Of a stretch of DNA of 64,000 bases, positions 1-28,108 are shown piece by piece. Each line of letters opens with the position of its first letter. The first letter of the stretch is position 1. A program made the position numbers and the translations under genes. Origin of the DNA: Salminus brasiliensis (lineage: Eukaryota > Chordata > Actinopteri > Characiformes > Bryconidae); NCBI RefSeq assembly GCF_030463535.1, contig NC_132893.1, forward strand, positions 23,850,782-23,914,781, in the 5' to 3' direction. Below the pieces are notes generated by a model. The model had not been told where the DNA came from, did no database searches, and was given only the letters and a program-made list of their open reading frames with translations.

Positions 1-2843
1 TACCTATATTGGTAAACAGGTGGCACAAAAAGTTCCAACTTGACCACACAGCAAAATGTGAACTACCCTCATGCCATTAATTTCAGAGGTTGCCCCTATT
101 TACCAAGCAAACTTCTGATTCAGTGCTTATGCTGTTTAAAATACACATATTATTCTAGTAAATACCAATCCTGCCTTACTTTCTACAGTGTTAAAACAAG
201 GTTATGTGACAAATAATCAAAAAATCCATTATGACCATTTGTTTTTGATTATTTTACTCCACTACTTTGTGTTGCCCATCACTTCGCCTGTCATAGGAGA
301 AAACCTGAGCTTGTGCTTTAAAATGGAACTAAACTCCCTACCAATTGTCAATGGTATCGACTTTATCCATACCCAAGCACCTCTTATACCGGTCAGACTT
401 TATTTATTTTTAAATTAACCAAAAAAAGAAAATGTGTAATGAACAGTGTGAAATTATCAGCCCTTTATCAGTTAGTCTTCAGAAATCAGAAGATGCACAT
501 TGCTAACTGATCATTTTGCATTGTGAAAGTAAAACTCATACAGATTAAAATCCCAGATGCATACAAACATTTAAAGATGCCAGAGAACAAAAAAACTATT
601 TACTTTAGCATAGCTGGCTACATGGAAGTGACAAAACCTAAACGTCAGACTGTCACTTTATTGAGAGATAATGTTTAGTAATGTCTAAGCTTAGAGGTAT
701 CCTTTGAATTATTGGTCTATTCTAACTAGCTAAGGCTTTTCTTGGGTAAATAGTAAAGCACTTTGTAAGTCGCTCTGGATAAGAGCATCTGCTAAATGCC
801 ATAAATGTAAATGTAAATATTCAAAACAACTAAACTGGGCCAGTTCTAAAACTGTTACAGAGCAAAACTAACTGTTGCTCTGTATTTCACACTAAAATGT
901 ACACCCACTATGTAAAGTCCTTGTAGACCTAATTGATGCGGACAGGGCAATACGCACCACGTTTGATACTTTGTCAGTGTCCTGTGCACATCAAGAGACT
1001 GTTAGTTATGAGTAAACGGGTTCATGCACAAACCAAGCGTCATGACTGCAGCTTTTCCTGTGCTGGGAGGCCACAGAATGGTAAATTCAGAAAGGCAAGA
1101 AGCAAGCAGGCAGGCATCAGCGTTGGGCTAAACCCCCATCGGATTGGCTTCTAACATTTCTTCTCTTAAACGTCTACTCCCCTTCCAAGATTAATAAATA
1201 AATAAATAAATACACATACTATGGCACCTACACTGCAATACCAAATTGCTCATGCTCTTATTTCCATTTCAGCTACATGGATCACTAATTCATAAGTTGT
1301 TTTTCCTTTCAATGTATGTAGAATGTTTTTCAATGTTCTATGTAGAAATTCAAGCATTAATATGGCCACCACTAAAGGCTCATTAAAGTCTCCTCTAATG
1401 CATCACAAAGGCTGGTTTTAAAACTGTAGATAACTCTGTGGGGAACTGAACATTTTCAGAACAAAGTACAAGTGGTTCTGGGTTTTTTTTTCCTGCCAAT
1501 CCAAAGTGTTCAGTAATGACCATGCCAAAGAACGCTTGAAATATGTATACTTTCTCTTCCCTAAATTGCACAACACTGAGGGCAAGTATGTTGTGAGTAG
1601 GACTTTGTATTGAAAGGCAAACTCATTACCACACTTTATCCACTTAGAAAAGAGGGAGGATTAGACCCTGGCAGAGAATGAAGAGACTGCTGTTTGAAAA
1701 GAGAAGAGGAGAATTGTTAAAGCAAATGTACATTACTCACAGGAGTTGATAAAAAAATATGATTTATTTCCAGTTACTGATAACCATGTTTCTAAACATT
1801 CTTTGGATTCCAAACACTCATACACAAAACATCTCTTACCAAAATACAAAAGGACAAACCTTCCCAAAAAAAACCTTTTTCTTCTTCGTTTTGTGATGAA
1901 GCTGAAGTACTTCTGTTACAGTAAAGTAAAAATCCTGTTTGCTGTTATGTTAAGCAGATACATAAATGAGGAACTAACTCATTTAAAGAATAGCATAGAG
2001 CTACATATTAAACTGACTGCAGTGTGATGGAGTACCAGTAAAAGCTTGAACTTACACTCCTTTGTACTACCTTTTTAAATTTAGAAGGCCATGATGCAAG
2101 CTGCTGGTCCCGATTCTTCAGCTTTCCCCCACAGCAAATCCACTTTAGCATAAAGAAAAATAAGGGGCTACATGAAAAACATCCTCCAAAAAAATAGTGA
2201 CATTTCACAAAGGGCTTACTTTCAACAAAACATACTATTTTCTGAATTAATCCTTCAGATACATTGCCAATTATAATGGCTATCATCTATACACCCTTTG
2301 TGAAACCTCACCTTTTAACATCATTTTAAAACATTTCAGTAATTACTAACTAGCCCTCTGTACTTTAAATTCACAAGAAATATCTACTTTCCTGTTTTCC
2401 AAAATTGTATTTTCCAAAAATGTTCACAAAACAAAAGACAAATCTTCTCTCTCCATTACATTCAACAAAAAAAAAATCTATTTACAAGTTCATATTGTGT
2501 CGTGAACTGGTAGAGAGCACTGCAGAACATCTGAGAAGAGAATGATTTCTGAGCAGTCTTCAACATCTTGATCCTTACCATGGATTCAGGTAGTCATGGA
2601 TGTTCTGAGACCCACTCATCCCGCAGGGCAGACCAAGCACCTGGAAGAAAACTGTCAACAAGTTTAGCAGTAACTTGTATTGAAAGCAGATTTTAGATTT
2701 AATGTACATGCAATGTCAGTGTCCTTATTCAAACAGCTAACTCTTGACATTTGACAATTATTGTTGTGATGTCCCTTTGATGTTCATTACATCATGTATA
2801 TAGTTCAGTCTCAGGAAACGCTGAAAAGGTAAGATACTTGACC
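1..2843 (-). other. Left flank and probable 3' UTR of crebzf; no other gene seen
   Basis: No protein-like reading frame is visible. The part next to the crebzf stop is probably its 3' untranslated region. A minus-strand AATAAA (plus TTTATT) at 1763-1768 would give a 3' UTR of about 1.1 kb, but others are possible. A candidate spliced exon lies at 2579-2640 (see findings). Around 752-818 is a fish SINE 3' tail. An AATA simple repeat is at about 1187-1212. The rest is unremarkable AT-rich DNA. Confidence 0.5.
752..818 (+). repeat. 3' tail of a fish SINE
   Basis: The segment reads as a tail widely dispersed in fish genomes: a 'gtaagtcgctctggataaga' core followed by 'gcatctgctaaatgcc' and short ATAAATGTAA repeats. 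The tRNA-related head is not recognisable to the left, so this is a 5'-truncated copy. Identification is from memory of the tail motif, without a database search. Confidence 0.6.
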
Positions 2844-3611
2844 CTACATTTTAAGCGAAGAGCTTGCACTCTCTGCACATTTAGTGCAGAATTCCACAGA
2901 GACGTGGTCTTTGTCCACGTGCAGACAGACACCGCCTGCTGCACCTTTGTCCTCCACCTTCACTCTCTTCCTTGGCATGGCATAATCGTGGTCATTCTCA
3001 TTGGGCTCCTGGAAAAGCGAGGTAGAGAATTTCATGCCGTTCACACCGCTTAATCTGGACAACAGCTGAGCCAACATGCTCTCATTGGCCAACACAGCTC
3101 TCAAGTACCTAGTCTCATTCTCCAATTCTTCCACACGCTTGTTAAGATTGCTGTTCTCCTGCTTAAGATGCCGGTTTTCTGACGTCAATGATCCCACACG
3201 CTGCTCTAAGCCATGCAGATACTCTTTCTTCTTTAGCCGATTCATTCTCGCCGCCATGGCATTCTTGTTGATGCCACTAGAAAGCTCTTGCATTTTCTGC
3301 CTCTGCGCCGAACCTCTGCTTTGGGAAGCAGGCACATCAGATGTCTGGTCCGTAGTCCCTTCTGCATTTAGAACGGGATCTTGCATTCCAACGTCTGGAA
3401 AGGCTGCGAAGTCATCACTGTCTAAGGCCCAGCTGAAGTCAGACCTTAACAGGTCATCCAGTCCCCAGTCATTCGAATCACTTTCTGGTGAGGTTTGTAC
3501 ATTTATGCCACTTCCAGAAGTGATGAAGGGATGATCACATTCTTGTAAATCACTTGTAAATGTGGCGTCTGCGCCGTTACTGACTACTCTTCCTCTTTTC
3601 CTGGTGATCAT
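2844..3611 (-). CDS. crebzf: CREB/ATF bZIP transcription factor (CREBZF, Zhangfei/SMILE)
   Basis: The single coding exon encodes 255 residues. The order is an acidic N-terminal region with an LDDLL motif at about 51-55, a basic region at about 115-130 ([15 protein letters not shown]), and a leucine zipper to about 175. A C-terminal block follows, with a DHDY tetrapeptide at 207-210 and a Cys/His-containing end ([17 protein letters not shown]). This C-terminal block and DHxY, the known HCFC1-binding motif, are diagnostic of CREBZF, a bZIP protein that mostly acts as a corepressor or heterodimer partner. It is about 100 residues shorter than human CREBZF because the low-complexity N-terminal part is missing. 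The ATG at 3611 follows an acceptor (exon start 3664), and a non-coding first exon lies at about 4334-4480. The basic region carries an Asn at residue 117, where the human protein is reported to lack it. Confidence 0.93.
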   Translation of the reverse strand: MITRKRGRVVSNGADATFTSDLQECDHPFITSGSGINVQTSPESDSNDWGLDDLLRSDFSWALDSDDFAAFPDVGMQDPVLNAEGTTDQTSDVPASQSRGSAQRQKMQELSSGINKNAMAARMNRLKKKEYLHGLEQRVGSLTSENRHLKQENSNLNKRVEELENETRYLRAVLANESMLAQLLSRLSGVNGMKFSTSLFQEPNENDHDYAMPRKRVKVEDKGAAGGVCLHVDKDHVSVEFCTKCAESASSSLKM

Positions 3612-4333
3612 TGCTGCTTTGTGATTAGTACGCGCCCTCCCCTCTGGAGTAGGACTTGCACAATCTGTAAGTGAGAAAAACAGATTGAAGAATTATTTAA
3701 GGCATCCAACCAGCCTTTCATAACATACGTGCTATATTATCACCAAATGCAACCAGAGGACAGACGTTTCGAGTATTAGCTACTAGACTAGCCAACAGTT
3801 GCGTCCGCTTATAACCTAGGCCTTGTCAGTTGGCTAACACAAGTCGCCAGAGAAATACTGTAAAGACTGCAAAATGGCCCCAAACATTGAATAAAAGCCT
3901 TAGCTAGTGAAAGTCAGACGTATACCACTTTACTTTTGGTCGGCTCTGCTTGTCACAAGAGTATTCGTTGCATAATCCCGTGAATCTACCCAGCCCGCCA
4001 AACCCCAAACAGCCTTAGCCAAATAACGCTAGCTAGCTAACAAACTACTATAGCCGTTTAACGCTTAAAATCTGTCTCAAAACAACCACAATACTCGCTC
4101 AGAAAACCCGTAATAATGTTATCATTCATATTCAGGGCTCAAAATGAGACATAAGATCATAATTGTGCGAGAAAAAGGAAAAGATTTTCAAACACGCGCC
4201 CTGTTAGCCAGGTTAGCAGCCTTCGTAGGCCACGCGCTGAGCGCCATATTCCGAGTGATGCAGCATTTTTAAAGGCAGCCGACTTCTACGATTAACTAAG
4301 CTGTACGGCCGCCGTTGATGAAGTAAAACTTAC

Positions 4334-4480
4334 CGTGCGTGTTACTGCTGACCCCACTAAACGCAACAGATCGCCCCACTCGATAAAGAACGCCGTCTGT
4401 TTACAGAGGTAAAGTTTCGTGAGTCTAACCGAAGCAGCTCGAAATCCACCGAGCCGACGGACAAGGAACGTAAAAGCTAA
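4334..4480 (-). other. crebzf: Non-coding first exon and promoter region of crebzf
   Basis: On the minus strand a strong donor (CACG|GTAAGT) ends an exon at 4334. The acceptor (CACTTACAG) at 3665 opens the coding exon, giving a 5' UTR intron of about 670 bp. The segment 4334-4550 is comparatively CpG-rich, as expected for a housekeeping promoter. The 5' boundary is a guess. The hAT-like element begins only about 330 bp further upstream. Confidence 0.55.
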
Positions 4481-4899
4481 AATGGCGCGATAACTCGAGT
4501 TCTCGCGGGAGTTGGGCGGCGCTTGAGATTACAGTGGAGGCGAATGGGACGTTTGATTCAGTTCAGTGAACCGAATCTTTCGATTCTCCGTTTCGACAAA
4601 TCTACAGAGTTAACATTTTATCATGCATCTCCCTTTCAGCAAGTGAGTCAATAAACATTTTACGACAAAAACTGACTGGATAAAAACGTTGATTTATTTA
4701 TTACCGAGAATTACAAACAAATGACAGGAATCCCGTAGGTGTAGTGTGGAGTCTTTAAAGTCAGTAAAAGCTCATGCAGATATGGACCAGCAGCTTGATT
4801 TAATACTAATATGACAGGGTGTTGGATCCGTTTCTGCTAGGTGCCAGCTGGCATTTTACACAGCATTTTTTGCTGGATGGCACTCCTCCCGGCTGCCGA

Positions 4900-7390
4900 A
4901 TGCTGGCCAGCTCTTGACCTAGCACATCTTAAAGCAACTGACAAATCTCAGATCTGCAGGAACCCCAATCCGGCACATCTTAAATCAGCTGGCACACCAT
5001 CCAGCACACCTTAAATCAGCTGGCACACCATCCAGCACACCTTAAATCAGCTGGCACACCATCCAGCACACCTTAAATCAGCTGGCACACCATCCAGCAC
5101 ATCTTTAATCAGCTGGCACACCATCCAGCACACCTTAAAGCAGCTGGCACACCATCCAGCACACCTTAAATCAGCTGGCACACCATCCAGCACATCTTTA
5201 ATCAGCTGGCACACCATCCGGCACACCTTAAAGCAGCTGGCACACCATCCGGCACATCTTTAATCAGCTGGCACACCATCCGGCACACCTTAAAGCAGCT
5301 GGCACACCATCCGGCACACCTTAAAGCAGCTGGCACACCATCCGGCACACCTTAAAGCAGCTGGCACACCATCCGGCACATCTTTAATCAGCTGGCACAT
5401 CATCCGGCACATCTTTAATCAGCTGGCACACCATCCGGCACATCTTTAATCAGCTGGCACACCATCCGGCACATCTTTAATCAGCTGGCACACCATCCGG
5501 CACATCTTTAATCAGCTGGCACACCATCCGGCACATCTTTAATCAGCTGGCACACCATCCGGCACATCTTAAATCAGCTGGCACACCATCCGGCACATCT
5601 TAAATCAGCTGGCACACCATCCGGCACATCTTTAATCAGCTGGCACACCATCCGGCACACCTTAAAGCAGCTGGCACACCATCCGGCACATCTTTAATCA
5701 GCTGGCACATCATCCGGCACATCTTTAATCAGCTGGCACATCATCCGGCACATCTTTAATCAGCTGGCACACCATCCGGCACATCTTTAATCAGCTGGCA
5801 CACCATCCGGCACACCTTAAATCAGCTGGCACACCATCCGGCACATCTTTAATCAGCTGGCACATCATCCGGCACATCTTTAATCAGCTGGCACATCATC
5901 CGGCACATCTTTAATCAGCTGGCACACCATCCGGCACATCTTTAATCAGCTGGCACACAATCCGGCACATCTTTAATCAGCTGGCACATCATCCGGCACA
6001 TCTTTAATCAGCTGGCACACCATCCGGCACATCTTTAATCAGCTGGCACACAATCCGGCACATCTTTAATCAGCTGGCACACCATCCAGCACATCTTTAA
6101 TCAGCTGGCACACCATCCAGCACATCTTTAATCAGCTGGCACACCATCCAGCACATCTTTAATCAGCTGGCACACCATCCAGCACATCTTTAATCAGCTG
6201 GCACACCATCCAGCACATCTTAAATCAGCTGGCACACCATCCGGCACATCTTAAATCAGCTGGCACACCATCCGGCACATCTTAAATCAGCTGGCACACC
6301 ATCCGGCACATCTTAAGTCAGCTGGCACACCATCCAGCACATCCTAAATCAGCTGGCCCACCATCCAGCACATCGTAAAGCAGCTGAAATACCACCCAAC
6401 ACATCTTAAGGCAGCCAGAGCACCACCTGGCACATTTTAAATCAGCTGGCACACCATCCAGCACATCGTAAAGCAGCTGAAATACCACCCAACACATCTT
6501 AAGGCAGCCAGCGCACCACCTGGCACATCTTAAAGCAGCTGGCACACAATCCGGCACCTATTAAATTAGCTGGCACATCATCTGGCACATCTAAAGTCAG
6601 CTGGCACACCATCCAGCACATCTTAAAGCAGCCGAAATACCACCAAACACATCTGAAAGCAGCCAGCGTACCATCCAGCACATTCTAAAACAGCCAGCAC
6701 TTAATCTGGCACAATTTAAAACTGCCGGCACACCAACTGGCACATCCTGAAACAACTGGCACACCATTTGGCACATCTTAAATCAACCAGCACACCACCT
6801 GGCACATCTTAAAGCAGCCACCACACCATCCAACACCTCTTAAATAAGATGGCACACTATCCAGCATACTCTAAAGCAGCCAGCACACTAACAGGCATAT
6901 CCTAAAGTAGCTAGCGCTCCATCTGGCACATTCCAGCAGCCAGGCTTCCTTATTGCACACTCTAAAGCTGTCAGCACACCAACCAGTACATCCTAAAGCA
7001 TCCCACACACCAACTCGCACACTTTAAAGCTACTGGCACATCGTCTGGCACATCCTAATGCAGCCGGCACACCAAACAGCTCATCCTAAAGCAGCCAGCA
7101 CACGAAATGGCACATCTCAAAGATGCCTGCACACTGTCAGGCACATCTTAATGCTATCGGTACATTATCTGATACATCCTACTGCAGCCGACAAACCATC
7201 CAGCAAATTCTAAAACAACTGTCACACCAACTGGCACATCTTAAAGTTGCAGACACACTATCCAGCACATATTAAGGCTTCCAGCAATCCATCAGCCACA
7301 ACCTAAAGTCTCCAGCACACCAAATGATACATCCTAAAGCAACTGGCATACCAACCGGCACATCTTAAAGCAGTCGGCAGACCATCTTGC
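4900..7390. repeat. 31-bp tandem repeat (minisatellite) array, ~80 copies
   Basis: The unit is a 31-mer built from CAGCTGGCACACCATCC, then GGCACATC or AGCACACC, then TTTAAT or TTAAAT. From about 4985 to 6340 successive copies are almost identical and exactly 31 bp apart. From about 6340 to 7390 the copies diverge progressively until only the GGCACA and CACACCA cores can be followed. Variant types (GGCACATCTTTAAT versus GGCACACCTTAAAG) are interspersed in blocks. Because 31 is not a multiple of 3, reading frames through the array shift register, so I regard those ORFs as non-coding. Confidence 0.95.
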
Positions 7391-8700
7391 ATGAGTTAAG
7401 GTTTAAACAAATAAGATGGTATGACCAGCATCCCTCTCGTAAAAAAATGTCTTATCACTAATTATTAATTCGCTTTTGTCCTAAAGTTACCATCTCAAGG
7501 GTGCGCTGATGACGCCATCTATTAAGTCAGGAGTGTGTGTGTCAGTACGGTAGTGAACATTGTGTGGTCTGCAGCAGTGTGTCTTTCACATATAGGACAC
7601 TGCGCCGTTCTGAGTGCAGAGTGTGACAGGGTCCAGATCCATTAATCAAATTAATATATTGTAACAAAACGACACCTGAGATGTAGTCAGTTGTTTGCTT
7701 TTCTCCGGGGTGCTAGTTTTTACGCATCTGGTGCGTTTTTACGCACGGTGTGCAAATCGAGAAAAAAGTATTGGTTATGTATTATGTATTATGTATTAAT
7801 AATCAATTGTATTATAATTTAATTTAAATGTGATTATAGAGCCTTTTTATTGGTCCATTCATCATAAAATGGTTAAAAATTGACTCGATGTAAAAAACTA
7901 GATTAACATTATGTCAACATGTAAAAAAAAAAATGGCAAAAATGTAAATACAATGTTTGTTTGAAGAAAGACACGCATGGAACTGAGTTGCATGTAAAGT
8001 AAAATAAAATAAAATAAATAAATAAAACACATGTTTTAACCCCCATTCATTTTTGGTGCGCTTTTGTCTTATCTGTGTACCGCCCCCCTCTTTTCTCTCC
8101 TTTGAAATGCCTTACTTTTCATCCATATACAGCTCTGTGTTTTCTGATCGTTTATCCTTTTTTAACAGCAAATGCAGCACTCGCGCAAGAAACCCAGGAC
8201 TCTAGAGTAAACAATCAGATGTCATGAACTGTTTACACCCCACATTTGAGCCTATAAATGCATGCTCTACTATTGGGAAAACAGAATGGACCAGCATAGC
8301 CACCAGCAAAAAAACACCATTTGTTGTGTTTTGAACACTGGTTTGCTGGTCAACCAGCATAAATCAGCTAATGTATGTTGAAATTGGAGAATTAAATCTG
8401 AAAAATAAGTTATTCCAGCAATAAAGGCATAAATACTGACACTAACAAGTGATTGCTTTTCTTACTAAGCGTCTTCCTGCTGCAGTGCAATACTTTCTGG
8501 TTTTGCTGGTCAGGTTTTGTCTTTAGATGCCGTTTCTGCTGTTTCAAACTGACTTATCCTCACATGCTGTACCCCATAAAAGTATGTTTATTAAGACCAG
8601 AAGGAAAACAAATATTACAGATGTTTTGGTTGTATGTTATAATTACTGTCAAGATAAGCAAATTTGCTTAGGCCAATCCAGCAATAGATATACGTAGATG
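7391..8700. other. Interior of the transposon; no gene recognised
   Basis: AT-rich sequence without a transposase or any other recognisable coding region. A short interspersed segment near 7845-7880 (TTGGTCCATTCATCATAAAA) recurs near 37815-37845, which suggests another dispersed repeat copied within the element. Simple ATAAA runs occur at about 7998-8030. Confidence 0.5.
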
Positions 8701-9378
8701 TAGCTGTAAAATGTGCCAGTTGATAGACTGGCTCCTTTAGGATGTGTCGGTTGGTGCGCTGGCTGATTTAAATGTCCATTGAAGTGCTAGCCGGCACCGG
8801 CACACAGGGATCCAACCTCTAATATGGTATTAAGCATGACATGATTGTTGGTTTCAGGATGGGTTTTCCGTGTTTTAAGAACTGCTGATTTCCTGGGAGT
8901 TTCAGCACAACAACCTCTAGAGTTTACTCCGAATGGTGTAATAAAGAAAAACATCCAGTAAGTAGCAGTTCTGTTAATGGAAATACCTTGCTGATGAGAG
9001 AAGTCAACCGTAAATGACCAGAGTAGTTGGAGCTGACAGAAAGGTTACAGTAAGCCACTCTGTATATTTTTTTGTGAGCAGTCAGCTAAGGCTGCAGTGG
9101 GCACAGAAACAAACCAAAACTGGACAGCTGCAGACTGAAAAAAACGTAGCCCAGTCTGATAAATCTCAGTTTTTGATGAGGCATGTTTGATTTGATGAAA
9201 ACAAACTTGTAATAATCATATTTATATTTATATGGCTCCTATATGGTCATGTAAGAAATATACTCTCTATAAACTGCAGTCCTTCATTGTCATTTAAAAA
9301 TATATTTATTTAACTTATTTGTACTTAAAAGGTACAGTGTACAGCATTTTATTATTTAGGATGCTTAAGCAGTTCATC

Positions 9379-9540
9379 TTTATTGCAGTTGTTTTCATAA
9401 AATAAGCCCCTGCAGAACATCCTCATGTGCATCCCCCTACAAAATTTAGTTCATTTAGATAATTAACACCACAATCAAACTCACGACCAAGTCTTAAGAC
9501 CTCTCTATTCATTAGACAAAATACAGGAAATATATTTATT
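9379..9540 (-). terminator. sytl2: Candidate polyadenylation signals of sytl2
   Basis: Minus-strand AATAAA motifs (plus TTTATT) occur at 9535-9540 and 9379-9384, which are 140 and 300 bp beyond the sytl2 stop codon. Either could end the transcript. No downstream element separates them by eye. Confidence 0.35.
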
Positions 9541-9681
9541 TTACAAGAATATATGAAATATACATGTTTTCTTATCTAGTGTTAGTATCTGACTTCTTCC
9601 CAAATTAGGTAGGCTATGTTTGTCTCACATCCTGTAGCATATCCTGTGATTTGGTCTGTCTTTTCTTAAATAGGTCCAATA

Positions 9682-27838
<18,157 letters not shown>

Positions 27839-28108
27839 GATGCCTGGTTAAGTTTCAGTCCCCGGATTCAGATCAGATGAACAATCAGTGGCTCTGGTTC
27901 TGTGCACAGGCTGATACTGCCCGCCCACCGCTCCGGGACCAGCCTCCAGAAGATGATGGTGACCAGATCAGATCTCTTAGGACCGGGGCAGCACTGGGCA
28001 CAGCAGCATCACTTAGGCTCAACAGCACCCCGAGGGCTGGCGCCAAATCTGTTTGCACTGCCCATGCGTGTCTGGATAATTTAGAAAATCAGGAGGGACG
28101 TCCACCAG
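27839..28108 (-). other. sytl2: 5' UTR part of the first coding exon of sytl2
   Basis: A very good acceptor (GTTGTTTTGCAG) ends at 28109 on the minus strand and the ATG is at 27838. The 270 bases between are therefore probably 5' UTR. An upstream exon with matching splice sites is at 32307-32385. Confidence 0.6.

Larger units (their letters stand above)
4815..8819. mobile_element. ~4.0-kb non-autonomous DNA transposon, probably hAT-like
   Basis: The left end starts CAGGGTGTTGGATCC and the reverse complement of the right end starts GAGGTTGGATCC. Both then share a GGTGCCNGCTNGCA block within the first 40 bases, so the element has imperfect terminal inverted repeats. It is flanked by TAATATGA (4807-4814) and TAATATGG (8820-8827), an 8-bp target duplication matching 7 of 8. 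An 8-bp duplication and a CAGGG start are typical of hAT elements. No transposase reading frame is present, so it is non-autonomous. Subterminal 31-bp repeats occur at both ends: expanded at the left, and a few degenerate copies in opposite orientation at about 8700-8790. The superfamily assignment is inference. Confidence 0.6.

Noticed and set aside
3076-3534. 152-residue plus-strand frame
   Set aside because: It is antisense to the crebzf coding exon, with no family resemblance.
6318-6681. Two Cys/Trp-rich open frames across the 31-bp array (minus)
   Set aside because: They arise from the repeat unit in shifting frames; there are no splice signals, and stops appear as soon as the unit varies.
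4900-7390. CRISPR-like array of regular repeats
   Set aside because: Units are adjoining 31-mers without unique spacers in a vertebrate context; this is a minisatellite.
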